Shown here one piece after another: positions 1-12,352 of a DNA stretch of 64,000 bases (positions within the stretch are counted from its first letter, which is position 1; each line of letters opens with the position of its first letter). A model generated the notes under the pieces. That model worked only from the letters and a program-made list of their open reading frames with translations, was not told the DNA's origin and did no database searches. This DNA comes from Apostichopus japonicus (lineage: Eukaryota > Echinodermata > Holothuroidea > Aspidochirotida > Stichopodidae), in contig NC_092573.1 in the NCBI RefSeq assembly GCF_037975245.1, positions 9,210,001 through 9,274,000 on the forward strand. Reading direction: 5' to 3'. A program made the translations under genes and the position numbers.

Positions 1-1008
1 TCAGAGTCTGAGCCTTGAACAGTCATCAACCTGAAAACATATATCACATGTTATATAGGTTTGCCTCAAAGACGTTCAACTGGAATACTGTAAAATGAAA
101 ATTTTCTCTTTGGTCTCGCTCGCAGTTCATTATCATTCATATTGTGACAGACTTCATTACAAATTGCAACAGCTCAAGTTGTTAGAAATTGGGACAAGGC
201 ATATTCCAATCGCGACAAGAATTGTAACACATTTCGATAACATCTACTTTTGAAGACAGGCTACTTCATGTTGAAACTGAAAATGCAGCAGGTTGGAGAT
301 ACAGCAAACTTTCAACTCAAGACTCTTGAGATATTGTATTTACAAGCTGTTTATGCCTTCACATTCAACTACGCAAGCAGATACCGAATGCGGACCCACA
401 GGGTGCCGAACGGTCCGATCGAGTGCGTTTATTTTGTGCAGAGTTAAAAAAAAATACAGCTAAATTATACTGATTATTGAAAAATAATAGGTCATCGTAT
501 CGCCATTGAAGAGTGGGTTTTAAAACCTTTACTGAATGTGTTTCAGTACATGTCCCGTGTCTGTAGGTGAAATTACCAAAATTGTCTTTGGTTTGCAGGT
601 ATGTTTCCTCCTAGTGAGTGTTTCTAGTTTTCCCCTCATGGTCTTAAAGTCAAGAAATCAAACAGAATAAGTTCTCTTCTTCATTGGAGGTGTATTGGGT
701 ACTTTAAATATTTCAAAAAATATTTTCTGGAGGGGGGGGGGGGGGTTGGGGCTATTTATCACTCAAATGAAAAAAAAATCAATCATTCACTTCATTTCAA
801 CTGAGCATTTGGAATGAAGTGAACAATTAAACATTTTGCAGAAAAATGTTGAGTTGACGAGACAAGATAAATTGTCGATTTACATTTTGCAGAAAATGTT
901 TCAATTGCTGTCTGAGAATGAAGGTAACAATTGAACAAAATGCAGCAAAATGTACAATTGACGAGATATGATAAGTTGTCAATTAAACATTTTGCCGAAA
1001 ATTGTTCA

Positions 1009-1035
1009 ATTGCTCAGTTAAAGCAACTGAGCAAT
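1009..1035. repeat. Hairpin inside satellite monomer
   Basis: ATTGCTCAGTT and its exact inverse AACTGAGCAAT form an 11-bp stem around a 5-base AAAGC loop. The same perfect hairpin recurs in the other long monomers near 5844-5870 and 7610-7636, and in array B near 41029, 45866 and 47636. Perfect pairing is kept in every copy seen. Confidence 0.85.
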
Positions 1036-4000
1036 CCAACATTTTTCTGATATTTGATAAGATTTTATCTTGTTATCTAAACAATTTACTGAAAAATGTC
1101 ACCTTATGGGGCAAAGTTTTTCTTATGTTGATGGCACTTTTATGCTTCCGTAGATTAGCATTGCACGTTTTACTTGTATACTATAAAATATTAAACGTAT
1201 ATCCTGAACTTACTTGAAGCTAACGAACAAAGCAACCCATCCAATAGTAAAATCAATGCATAAATTATCCAAATTGAAGCTGGCAAACGTTGTACAGTAG
1301 TTCTATTAGGCATTATTATTTTTTCAAAATCATACGAAGTTTTGTATGGTGGAGTATAAGGATCGCGAGAAACAATTTCTCAATGTGACAAGGAAAACGT
1401 GGTAAATATGACTGATTATAGGTCAATTTTGACCGAAAATTTTAGGTCATTCACAAATTACAAGAATATATGTAAATTAGAGTGCACCAGTCGGAAACTA
1501 AGAGTGCGACAGTCGAAAATTTCGACTGTTGAACTAAAATTTTCCACATGTCCCGTGTCTGTAGGTCAAATTAATACCAAAATTGTCTTTGGTTTGCAGG
1601 TATGTTTCCTCCTAGTGAGTGTTTCTAGTTTTCCCCTCATGGTCTTAAAGTCAAGAAATCAAACAGAATAAGTTCTCTTCTTCATTGGAGGGGTATTGGG
1701 TAATTTAATTATTTCAAAAAAATGACCAGATCAAGCTGGAACTAGATCGCAATCCGTGTCACCATAAGCGTAAGACGGTTCAGAGTCTGAGCCTTGAACA
1801 GTCATCAACCTGAAAACATATATCACATGTTACATAGGTTTGCCTCAAAGACGTTCAACTGGAATATTGTAAAATGAAAATATTCTCTTTGGTCTATTTC
1901 GCAATTCATTATCATTCATATTGTGACAGACTTCATTACAAATTGCAACAGCTCAAGTTGTTACAAATTGGGACAAGTATATTCCAATTGCGACAAGAAT
2001 TGTAACACATTTCGATAGTAACTACTTTTGAAGACACGCTACATCATGTTGATACTGAAAATGCAGCAGGTTGGAGGTACAGCCAACTTTCAACTCTTGA
2101 GATATTGTATTTACAAGCTGTTAATGTTTTCACATTCAACTACGCAAGCAGATACCAATTGCGGACCCACGGGGTGCCGAACGGTCCGATCGAGTGCGTA
2201 TATATTTTGTGCAGAGTTAAAAAAAAATACAGCTAAATTATACTGATTATCGAAGATAATATTTAGGTCATCGAATCGCCATTGAAGAGTGGGTTTTAAC
2301 CTTTATTGAATGTATTTTAGTACATGTCCCGTGTCTGTAGGTGAAATTACCAAAATTGTCTTTGGTTTGCAGGTATGTTCCCTCCTAGTGAGTGTTTCTA
2401 GTTTTCCCCTCATGGTCTTAAAGTCAAGAAATCAAACAGAATAAGTTCTCTTCTTCATTGGAGGGGTATTGGGTAATTTAATTATTTCAAAAAAAATGAC
2501 CAGATCAAGCTGGAACTAGATCGCAATCCGTGTCACCATAAGCGTAAGACGGTTCAGAGTCTGAACCTTGAACAGTCATCAACCTGAAAACATATATCAC
2601 ATGTTATATAGGTTTGCCTCAAAGACGTTCAACTGGAATACTGTAAAATGAAAATATTCTCTTTGGTTTCGCTCGCAGTTTATTATCATTCATATTGTGA
2701 CAGACTTCATTACAAATTGCAACAACTCAAGTTGTTACAAATTGGGACAAGTATATTCCAATTGCGACAAGAATTGTAACACATTTCGATAGTATCTAAT
2801 TTTGAAGACAGGCTTCTTCATGTTGACACTGAAAATGCAGCAGGTTGGAGGTACAGCCAACTTTCAACTCTTGAGATATTGTATTTACAAGCTGTTAATG
2901 TTTTCACATTCAACTACGCAAGCAGATGCCAATTGCGGACACACGGGGTGCCGAGCGGTCCGATCGAGTGCGTATATATTTTGTGCAGAATTAAAAAAAA
3001 AATACAGCTAAATTGTAATGACTATCGAAAATAATATTTAGGTCATCGTATCGCCATTGAAGAGTGGATTTTAACCTTTATTGAATGTGTTTTAGTACAT
3101 GTCCCGTGTCTGTAGGTGAAATTACCAAAATTGTCTTTGGTTTGCAGGTATGTTTCCTCCTAGTGAGTGTTTCCTACTTTCCCCTTATGGTCTTAAAGTC
3201 AAGAAATCAAACAGAATAAGTTCTCTTCTTCATTGGAGGTTTATTGGGTACTTTAAATATTTCAAAAAATATTTTTCTGGAGGGGGGGGGGGGGGTTGGG
3301 GCTATTTATCACTCAAATGAAAAAAAAAAATCAATCATTCACTTCATTTCAACTGAGCATTTGGAATGAAGTGAACAATTAAACATTTTGCAGAAAAATG
3401 TTGAGTTGACGAGACAAGATAAATTGTCGATTAACATTTTGCAGAAAATGATTCAATTGCTGTCTGAAGTTCAAGACGTTCAACTGGAATACTGTTAAAT
3501 GAAAATATTCTCTTTTGTTTCGCTCGCAGTTTATTATCATTCATATTGTGACAGACTTCAATAAAAATTGCAACAACTCAAGTTGTTACCAATTGGGACA
3601 AGTATATTCCAATTGCGACAAGAATTGTAACACATTTCGATAGTATCTAATTTTGAAGACAGGCTTCTTCATGTTGATACTGAAAATGCAGCAGGTTGGA
3701 GGTACAGCCAACTTTCAACTCTTGAGATATTGTATTCACAAGCTGTTAATGTTTTCACATTCAACTACGCAAGCAGATACCAATTGCGGACACACGGGGT
3801 GCCGAACGGTCCGATCGAGTGCGTATATATTTTGTGCAGAATTAAAAAAAAAATACAGCTAAATTGTAATGACTATCGAAAATAATATTTAGGTCATCGT
3901 ATCGCCATTGAAGAGTGGATTTTAACCTTTATTGAATGTGTTTTAGTACATGTCCCGTGTCTGTAGGTGAAATTACCAAAATTGTCTTTGGTTTGCAGGT

Positions 4001-7000
4001 ATGTTTCCTCCTAGTGAGTGTTTCCTACTTTCCATGGTAAAGTCAAGAAATCAAACAGAATAAGTTCTCTTCTTCATTGGAGGTTTATTGGGTACTTTAA
4101 ATATTTCAAAAAATATTTTTCTGGAGGGGGGAGGGGGGGTTGGGGCTATTTATCACTCAAATGAAAAAAAAAAAATCAATCATTCACTTCATTTCAACTG
4201 AGCATTTGGAATGAAGTGAACAATTAAACATTTTGCAGAAAAATGTTGAGTTGACGAGACAAGATAATTGTCGATTAACATTTTGCAGAAAATGTTTCAA
4301 TTGCTGTCTGAAGTTCAAGACGTTCAACTGGAATACTGTTAAATGAAAATATTCTCTTTGGTATCGCTCGCAGTTTATTATCATTCATATTGTGAAAGAC
4401 TTCATTACAAATTGCAACAACTCAAGTTGTTACAAATTGGGACAAGTATATTCCAATTGCGACAAGAATTGTAACACATTTCGATAGTATCTAATTTTGA
4501 AGACAGGCTTCTTCATGTTGATACTGAAAATGCAGCAGGTTGGAGGTACAGCCAACTTTCAACTCTTGAGATATTGTATTTACAAGCTGTTAATGTTTTC
4601 ACATTCAACTACGCAAGCAGATGCCAATTGCGGACACACGGGGTGCCGAGCGGTCCGATCGAGTGCGTATATATTTTGTGCAGAATTAAAAAAAAAATAC
4701 AGCTAAATTGTAATGACTATCGAAAATAATATTTAGGTCATCGTATCGCCATTGAAGAGTGGATTTTAACCTTTATTGAATGTGTTTTAGTACATGTCCC
4801 GTGTCTGTAGGTGAAATTACCAAAATTGTCTTTGGTTTGCAGGTATGTTTCCTCCTAGTGAGTGTTTCTAGTTTTCCCCTCATGGTCTTAAAGTCAAGAA
4901 ATCAAACAGAATAAGTTCTCTTCTTCATTGGAGGTGTATTGGGTACTTTAAATATTTCAAAAAATATTTTCTGGGGGGGGGGGGAGGGGTTGGGGCTATT
5001 TATCACTCAAATGAAAAAAAATCAATCATTCACTTCATTTCAACTGAGCATTTGGAATGAAGTGAACAATTAAACATTTTGCAGAAAAGAAGACAGGCTT
5101 CTTCATGTTGATACTGAAAATGCAGCAGGTTGGAGGTACAGCCAACTTTCAACTCTTGAGATATTGTATTTACAAGCTGTTAATGTTTTCACATTCAACT
5201 ACGCAAGCAGATACCAATTGCGGACACACGGGGTGCCGAACGGTCCGATCGAGTGCGTATATATTTTGTGCAGAATTAAAAAAAAATACAGCTAAATTGT
5301 AATGATTATCGAACATAATATTTAGGTCATCGTATCGCCATTGAAGAGTGGATTTTAACCTTTATTGAATGTGTTTTAGTACATGTCCCGTGTCTGTAGG
5401 TGAAATTACAAATATTGTCTTTGGTTTGCAGGTATGTTTCCTCCTAGTGAGTGTTTCCTACTTTCCCCTTATGGTCTTAAAGTCAAGAAATCAAACAGAA
5501 TAAGTTCTCTTCTTCATTGGAGGTTTATTGGGTACTTTAAATATTTCAAAAAATATTTTTCTGGAGGGGGGGGGGGGGTTGGGGCTATTTATCACTCAAA
5601 TGAAAAAAAAAAATCAATCATTCACTTCATTTCAACTGAGCATTTGGAATGAAGTCAACAATTAAACATTTTGCAGAAAAATGTTGAGTTGACGAGACAA
5701 GATAAATTGTCGATTAACATTTTGCAGAAAATGTTTCAATTGCTCAGACGGAATGAAGGTAACAATTGAACATATTGCAGCAAAATGTACAATTGACGAG
5801 ATATGATAAGTTGTCAATTAAACATTTTGCCGAAAATTGTTCAATTGCTCAGTTAAAGCAACTGAGCAATCCAACATTTTTCTGATTTTTGATAAGATTT
5901 TATCTTGTTATCTAAACAATTTACTGAAAAATGTCATCTTATGGGGCAAAGTTCTTCTTATGTTGATGGCACTTTTATGCTTCCGTAGATTAGCATTGCA
6001 CGTTTTACTTGTATACTATTAAATATTAAACGTATATCCTGAACTTACTTGAAGCTAACGAACATAGTCAACCCATCCAATAGTAAAATTAATGCATAAA
6101 TTATCCAAATTGAAGCTGGCAAACGTTGTACAGTAGTTCTATTAGACATTATTATTTTTTCAAAATCATACGAAGTTTTGTATGGTGGAGTATAAGGATC
6201 GCGAGAAACAATTTCTCAATGTGACAAGGAAAACGTGGTAAATATGACTGATTATAGGTCAATTTTGACCGAAAATTTTAGGTCATTCACAAATTACAAG
6301 AATATATGTAAATTAGAGTGCGACAGTCGGAAAATAAGAGTGCGAAAGACGAAAATTTCGACTGTTGAACTAAAATTTTCCACATGTCCCGTGTCTGTAG
6401 GTCAAATTAATACCAAAATTGTCTTTGGTTTGCAGGTATGTTTCCTCCTAGTGAGTGTTTCTAGTTTTCCCCTCATGGTCTTAAAGTCAAGAAATCAAAC
6501 AGAATAAGTTCTCTTCTTCATTGGAGGGGTATTGGGTAATTTAATTATTACAAAAAATGACCAGTTCAAGCTGGAACTAGATCGCGATCCGTGTCACCAT
6601 AAGCGTAAGACGGTTCAGAGTATGAGCCTTGAACAGTCATCAACCTGAAAACATATATCACATGTAAATAGGTTTGCCTCAAAGACGTTCAACTGGAATA
6701 CTGTAAAATGAAAATATTCTCTTTGGTATCGCTCGCAGTTTATTATCATTCATATTGTGAAAGACTTCATTACAAATTGCAACAACTCAAGTTGTTACCA
6801 ATTGGGACAAGTATATTCCAATTGCGACAAGAATTGTAACACATTTCGATAGTATCTAATTTTGAAGACAGGCTACTTCATGTTGGAACTGAAAATGCAG
6901 CAAGTTGGAGGTACAGCCAACTTTCAACTCTTTAGATATTGTATTTACAAGCTGTTAATGTTTTCACATTCAACTACGCAAGCAGATACCAATTGCGGGA

Positions 7001-7939
7001 CACACGGGGTGCCGAACGGTCCGATCGAGTGCGTATATATTTTGTGCAGAGTTAAAAAAAAATACAGCTAAATTATACTGATTATCGAAAATAATATTTA
7101 GGTCATCGAATCGCTATTTAAGAGTGGGTTTTAACCTTTATTGAATGTGTTTTAGTACATGTCCCGTGTCTGTAGGTGAAATTACCAAAATTGTCTTTGG
7201 TTTGCCGGTATGCTTCCTCCTAGTGAGTGTTTCCTACTTTCCCCTTATGGTCTTAAAGTCAAGAAATCAAACAGAATAAGTTCTCTTCTTCATTGGAGGT
7301 TTATTGGGTACTTTAAATATTTCAAAAAATATTTTCGGGGGGGGGGTGGGGCTATTTATCACTCAAATGAAAAAAAAAAATCAATCGTTCACTTCATTTC
7401 AACTGAGCATTTGGAATGAAGTGAACAATTAAACATTTTGCAGAAAAATGTTGAGTTGACGAGACAAGATAATTGTCGATTAACATTTTGCAGAAAATGT
7501 TTCAATTGCTCAGACGGAATGAAGGTAACAATTGAACATATTGCAGCAAAATGTACAATTGACGAGATATGATAAGTTGTCAATTAAACATTTTGCAGAA
7601 AATTGTTCAATTGCTCAGTTAAAGCAACTGAGCAATCCAACATTTTTCTGATTTTTGATAAGATTTTATCTTGTTATCTAAACAATTTACTGAAAAATGT
7701 CACCTTATGGGGCAAAGTTTTTCTTATTTTGATGGCACTTTTATGCTTCCGTAGATTAGCATTGCACGTTTTACTTGTATACTATTAAATATTAAACGTA
7801 TATCCTGAACTTACTTGAAGCTAACGAACATGGTCAACCCATCCAATAGTAAAATTAATGCATAAACTATCCAAATTGAAGCTGGCGAACATTGTGCAGT
7901 AGTTCTATTAGGCATTATGATTTTTTTCAAAATCATACG

Positions 7940-8738
7940 TTTCTTGGTATTAATATTGATAGCAAACTCTCTTGGAATAACAATATTTCGTCAGTATGTA
8001 ACACTGTAGCAAAAAATACTGGTATATTATCTAAACTGAAATATTTCCTCCCACAGCATGTCCTTAGAATGCTTTATCAAACACTAGTTCTGCCACACTT
8101 ATCCTATTGTACAACTATTTGGTCTGGTACATACAATGTTAACATTGACCGCCTAAATATTCTCCAAAAGAGGGTTATACGTCACATTGCTAATGCCCCA
8201 CCACTTGAACATACTAGTGGAATATTCAAGTCCCTAAATTTATTAAAACTCGGTGATATTATAACAGTCAAGGTTGCTGCCTTTGCTTACAAAGCATGGA
8301 ATGGATTACTGCCAGTCATGCACTTTTAATGACTTTATTTGTAGTAACAGAGTCTTACATAACCATCACACAAGACAAGCCAACAACGCTCATTGCAATT
8401 TTTACCATAGTAACATAGGGAAATTCGGTCTTCATAACAGAGCAATACAAATCTGGAATGATCTATCAAAAAAATTGAAGTTCATAACTTCAAAACCCAC
8501 ATTCACCAGACATTTGAAAAGGGAATTTATTAACTCGTACTAGTAATATTTTATTACTATATTACTGTATAATATTATTACTGTATATTTAATCCTTACG
8601 TATATTCTGTATTATCAATATTTGTTCATATTTCTTTTCTTTTCTCCCAGGGAGTCTCCTACCTTGTTAAGTCTTTTATGACTTTTTAGGAGACTTCCTT
8701 TCCCTTTGTACACAATTGGTGATAAATAAATGAATGAA
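7940..8738 (+). mobile_element. 5'-truncated L2/CR1-type non-LTR retrotransposon (copy A)
   Basis: The insertion interrupts a satellite monomer. The empty site is visible in other monomers, for example near 1331-1345, where CATACG runs straight into AAGTTTTG. ATACG flanks both ends (7935-7939 and 8738-8742), which suggests a 5-bp target-site duplication. The coding part begins at an FLG motif and shows the C-terminal end of a reverse transcriptase ORF, with blocks such as LPHLSYC and LQKRVIRHI. A frameshift near 8325 splits it: one frame ends at 8329 and the next runs on to 8543 with GLHNRAIQIWNDL. The 3' end carries TGAA-type short repeats, as known for the L2 clade. It is a dead fragment. 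Confidence 0.88.
8651..8698 (+). repeat. 3'-end stem-loop of the L2-like element
   Basis: GGAGTCTCCTA (8651-8661) pairs with TAGGAGACTTCC (8687-8698), with one bulged T. An inner AAGTC/GACTT pair extends the helix. It lies about 40 bases before the TGAA-like tail. A 3' stem-loop is known to act as the reverse-transcriptase recognition site in L2/CR1-type elements; that role here is inferred. Confidence 0.75.
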
Positions 8739-9065
8739 TACGAAGTTTTGTATGATGGAGTATAAGGATCGCGAGAAACAATTTCTCAATGTGACAAGGA
8801 AAACGTGGTAAATATGACTGGACCGAAAATTTTAGGTCATTCACAAATTACAAGAATATATGTAAATTAGAGTGCGTCAGTCGGAAAATAAGAGTGCGAC
8901 AATCGAAAATTTTGACTTTTGCACTAAAATTTTCCAAATATCGTCAGTTTTACCAGGATTGGGGGAGTGTGACCCCACACCGCCCCCTCTAGCGACGTCC
9001 CTGGTAGTACGGCGTGCACTGTGCATATGTCATGATGCACTCAGTTTAATATACATAGGGTTTGA

Positions 9066-9449
9066 CCATAGGCGTACGGGACCATTTCGGTTTGTGGGGG
9101 AGCAGTGTTCCCTGTTAATAATTTTGGGCGATAGTGCAAAAAGCATGGTAGCCCAGATGAGCTACGCTTACGAGAAAATATTCGGGCATCATGATGCTAA
9201 ATAAAGAAAATCATTAGGCTTATAAAGTTATATTAATATTAATGTCACAAAACAAATAACACAGAACGCTCTCCACGGAATTTTCGGGCAAAAATATGAA
9301 AAGATTCGGGCAAGCTACTACATATTTATATATATTTTTCTCCTCTTAGGCTGCCCGAATTTTTCAGGACTTTTGCCCGAATTTCTTGTCCTCTGGAAAT
9401 TGGGGGGGCAGTCTGCCCCCTGCCCCCCCCCCGCCTCGTACGCCTATGG
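9066..9449. mobile_element. Non-autonomous TIR element, GGCGTACG ends (copy A)
   Basis: CCATAGGCGTACG (9066-9078) is the exact inverse of CGTACGCCTATGG (9437-9449). If the TA inside each end is a target-site duplication, the element proper is GGCGTACG...CGTACGCC, about 375 bp. Internally it has G/C-rich ends and an AAATTCGGGCA-like repeat in both orientations. A diverged relative lies at 33384-34044. No transposase is encoded. Confidence 0.7.
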
Positions 9450-10119
9450 GCGTGACTTGTTCCTATACACAACGCGGTGTACCATACGTGTGCAGTTTGC
9501 ATGTAGGTTATTTGTTTATACTGTATATATATTTGTATATAAAAGTTAAGTTTTATGCCGGCAAACACTTTACCTATCATCTCTTCGCTGTTGGTGAATA
9601 TCACGTCTTAAACTACGATTTAAGAAACGGCTGGTTCAAACATCTCACTAATTCTTTCGGCGACTTTAATTCATATTCATTTAGCACAATAGCATTTCCT
9701 TGGTATAAACTCGTACAGGGATTATACGACGTGTCTACGCGGCGTCTACGCGGCAATTTGTTTGTCAACGAGTTTATACGGGGTTGTACTTTTTAATACG
9801 ACTTTTTATACGATCATGTGCGCGTACACATATCCAGTAATTTACGCGAGCGGGACTGTAGACTATTTTTTTAGGAGTATTTATATAATTTCATTTCATT
9901 TATATTATTTATATCATATCATGAAGCTGCATGGTGATCGGCTGAAAATGAATGCCGTTATTAAATAGAATCCGAAACCGGTAATAAGTTTAATTCGTAT
10001 GGACATTAAATCAGCAATTATTTCCAGTATGGCCTATACCATAGTCGGATGTGGCTGAATTGTTGTCGGAAGTGAAAATATGCAGAAATATATTCCCGCA
10101 ATACAATTGGTCAAATATT
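9450..10119. other. Non-coding stretch with an inverted repeat
   Basis: No recognisable gene. An open frame spans 9386-9796, but it begins inside the TIR element and matches nothing I know. TATAAACTCGT (9704-9714) is the exact inverse of ACGAGTTTATA (9768-9778), around a CpG-rich spacer with repeated CTACGCGGCG. The copy lies at 49476-50145. Confidence 0.5.
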
Positions 10120-10450
10120 TGTCAGCAATAAATCGAATATATGTATATATGTCTGCATTAAATTAAATATATGCTGACTATAAATCGACTATATGCTGAC
10201 ATTAAATCGAAAATATGCCAACATAAAATTAATTACAGGCTATGCCCTCTTAAAATTGATTTTATGCCAGCATTATAATTTGAATATATGCCAGCATTTA
10301 TTTGAATATATGCCAGCATTAATTCGAATTCATGTCTACATGAAATCAAAGTTATGTAGATATAAAAATGTATTTGATTCAGAATTAATGTCAGTATTAA
10401 ACCGAATTTATGTGAGCATTAAATCGAATATATGTCGGCATAAATTTCCT
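10120..10450. repeat. Degenerate 22-27-bp minisatellite (copy A)
   Basis: Units of the form ATATGCCAGCATTAATTCGA recur about a dozen times with substitutions (TATGTCTGCATTAAATT, TATGCTGACATTAAATCGA, TATGCCAGCATTTATTTG). A 121-codon frame runs through it only because units avoid one set of stops; it is not a gene. The copy is at about 50146-50476. Confidence 0.75.
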
Positions 10451-10470
10451 AATTTTGTCCACTGTGGCCA

Positions 10471-11015
10471 ACCATATACGGTCTCTATGATCAGGGAACT
10501 GCTTCAAGTTATTAACAAATCCAGAAATCTCACTGTATCAAGGAACACACTTAATTAACAGCGCATAAATTTAAGTTAAGGGGGGAATGGGCAGATACAA
10601 CCTTGAGCTGTTGCCAGCCTAGTGTTTATATCAGGGGCAAGCCCGGGACGCTCTAAAGTGTGTTAATTTATTAATAGATCGACATTCAGGTTAACTTGTA
10701 CAGTACGAACAATGATTACATAGTTTCAAGCTGGATCTCTCCAAAGGCGGGAAAAAAGCTGGATCTGTTCAAAGTAGTGGTTATTGCTATATACTGACTG
10801 AGTCACTACTCACTGGGTTATGACGTTGACTGTCTGTGATTTCTTCATCATATCTGATTGTATGATCCCTGAGACAACCGCAAAGGCCTCTTTACTGAAA
10901 GTTTTCGGACCGGCCGATAACCAAATGAGGCAAAGTCTGGACGTTCGCAATCTGAAGCCAAATTATATTCGTATCTAACCGTTTTTCGATTTAATATTAG
11001 ATTGTTGATCAAGAG
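10471..11015 (+). promoter_or_regulatory. Presumed promoter and non-coding first exon of the SET-kinase-BRCT gene
   Basis: This lies between the minisatellite and a strong consensus donor, AAGAG|GTAAGT, at 11015/11016. It holds a perfect AP-1 type site TGAGTCA (10799-10805) and a CRE-like TGACGT (10821). No upstream coding exon was found, and the first in-frame ATG is in the next exon, so an untranslated exon 1 ending at 11015 is the simplest model. The transcription start is not visible. The copy ends at 51041. Confidence 0.3.
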
Positions 11016-12244
11016 GTAAGTTCCATTTGCCTTTTTTACTTTACCCCTTATGTGTAGCTACTCATTAGCTTAATAAATATATATATATACATATTATAAG
11101 CGTTGGTAAATATATCACCTAGGTCTAGGACGTCTCAGACTAAAAGACCTTTATACCTACGATCGACCGTTTCTTCATCATCATCCTAAAACTTACATAG
11201 CCTATTGTATTTAAAGCAACCAATCAATCTGATGTTAGAAAGTCTATAGTAAACTAATGTATAATCTCGACCACCACATGTGTTTAAAATGAAGAAATTC
11301 TAAATATCAAAATTTCCAAAATATTTCAGAAAAGATATCTTTACACACTGTGTTGTATTTGCCAGTGGCCTAACCACATCGGCTGTTACGGATTTCCAAG
11401 GTATAATTAGAAGACAACTAATTGTAATTGTTTGTTTCATGTTTTCTTAAGAAGCATTTGAGTAACATTTAAGTCTTTTTTAATAATTTTTGGTGCTTTA
11501 AATGTGGATTTTAAGGCTTAAGTTTGGCAATGACTAGCCATGGCGTGGCCAAGGGGGTCTTGACTCTTGTTAACTAAATACTACTAGTAGTAGTACTAAT
11601 TACTATGTAGCTTTAAGTTAACTTAGGCTACGTGGGTACAGTTAGGGCATTACACGCCTAATCTTGCAGTCTCAAGGTTGATTTAGCAATGTGGTCACAG
11701 GGAAAGGCTGTGAATTACATACATGTATGATGTAGATGGAAGGAGGACCTCATGTTAGGGAGATAACTGACTATTGCAATAGAAAACCAGATAGCTGCAC
11801 ACTTATTGAAGAACACTATAGTCTATAGGTCAAATCAGGGCACAGTGGCTGGAATGAATTCATCTGAAATTGCAACAATAGTCAAGTAGCTAGGCTACAC
11901 TTTATTTCTTGTGACTGCTGTGAGCAACTACCTTGAGTTTGTAAAATTAGATAGGATTGGATCTACAGCAGGTATTCAAAGTTAATGTAGTTCTTGCAAT
12001 AGACCAGCCTCTTTCCAGTGAGACTTTGCCTCATTAACATAACAATGCATATCACATGAAATCACTCTATGTATACTTAAATGAGTTTCCTCATTGTTGT
12101 ATTAAAATTCAAAGACTATAGTAATATAACATTGGGTATATTGTTATATGAATATTTAACATAATGAATCTTGAAAATGGGTTAAGCCTTTTTGTAATAT
12201 GATTGATATGTTATGCTAAATATTAATTATGCATTGCTTTTCAG
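11016..12244 (+). other. Intron 1
   Basis: It runs from GTAAGT at 11016 to the TTTTCAG acceptor ending at 12244. I see no gene or clear repeat in it. It is only as sure as exon 1. Confidence 0.3.
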
Positions 12245-12352
12245 TCCTAATTATGAGAAGAAAGAGAGAAAAGCCGGAGGAAGTGGCACGGTCATATGTA
12301 AAAACAAAAAAAGACAGAGATGGCTTTCTCGTACAGCAAGTTCCCCTTAAAG
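12245..12352 (+). CDS. Exon 2: N-terminus of SET protein
   Basis: The acceptor TGCTTTTCAG precedes 12245. ATG at 12253 opens 33 codons beginning MRRKREKPEEVARSY, and the exon ends in phase 1 before GTAATG. The basic start resembles the segment just before the SET domain in KMT5A-type enzymes, where KGRG follows. Here LK joins GRGVFA of the next exon exactly. An in-frame ATG at 12229 lies in the intron and is not used in this model. Confidence 0.7.

Larger units (their letters stand above)
1..8940. repeat. Complex satellite array A (0.6-1.0-kb monomers)
   Basis: A core containing ACATGTCCCGTGTCTGTAGG followed by a GGTTTGCAGGTATG segment recurs near 548, 1548, 2324, 3098, 3949, 4793, 5381, 6384 and 7159. 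The spacings are about 1000, 776, 774, 851, 844, 588, 1003 and 775 bp. Two monomer forms alternate. One carries a GACCAGATCAAGCTGGAACTAGATC segment. The other carries a 7-14 base poly-G run, a hairpin and a GATCGCGAGAAACAATTTCTC segment. Small 65-90-codon frames recur in every monomer because the monomers are alike. They drift out of frame between copies, so I do not call them genes. The last monomer is split by an L2-like insertion and ends near 8940. Confidence 0.93.

Noticed and set aside
250-7071. Recurrent 65-72-codon frames in each satellite monomer (250, 2028, 2802, 3653, 4497, 5105, 6862 and the copies from 40268 on)
   Set aside because: They follow from monomer similarity. The first monomer's frame is shifted relative to the rest, they start at non-ATG codons in part, and they show no domain or signal of protein-level conservation.
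9386-9796. 136-codon frame spanning the end of the TIR element
   Set aside because: It begins in the G/C-rich transposon end and has no recognisable domain or splice context.
10193-10558. 121-codon frame upstream of the promoter
   Set aside because: It is produced by the degenerate minisatellite; unit lengths are not multiples of three and no domain is seen.
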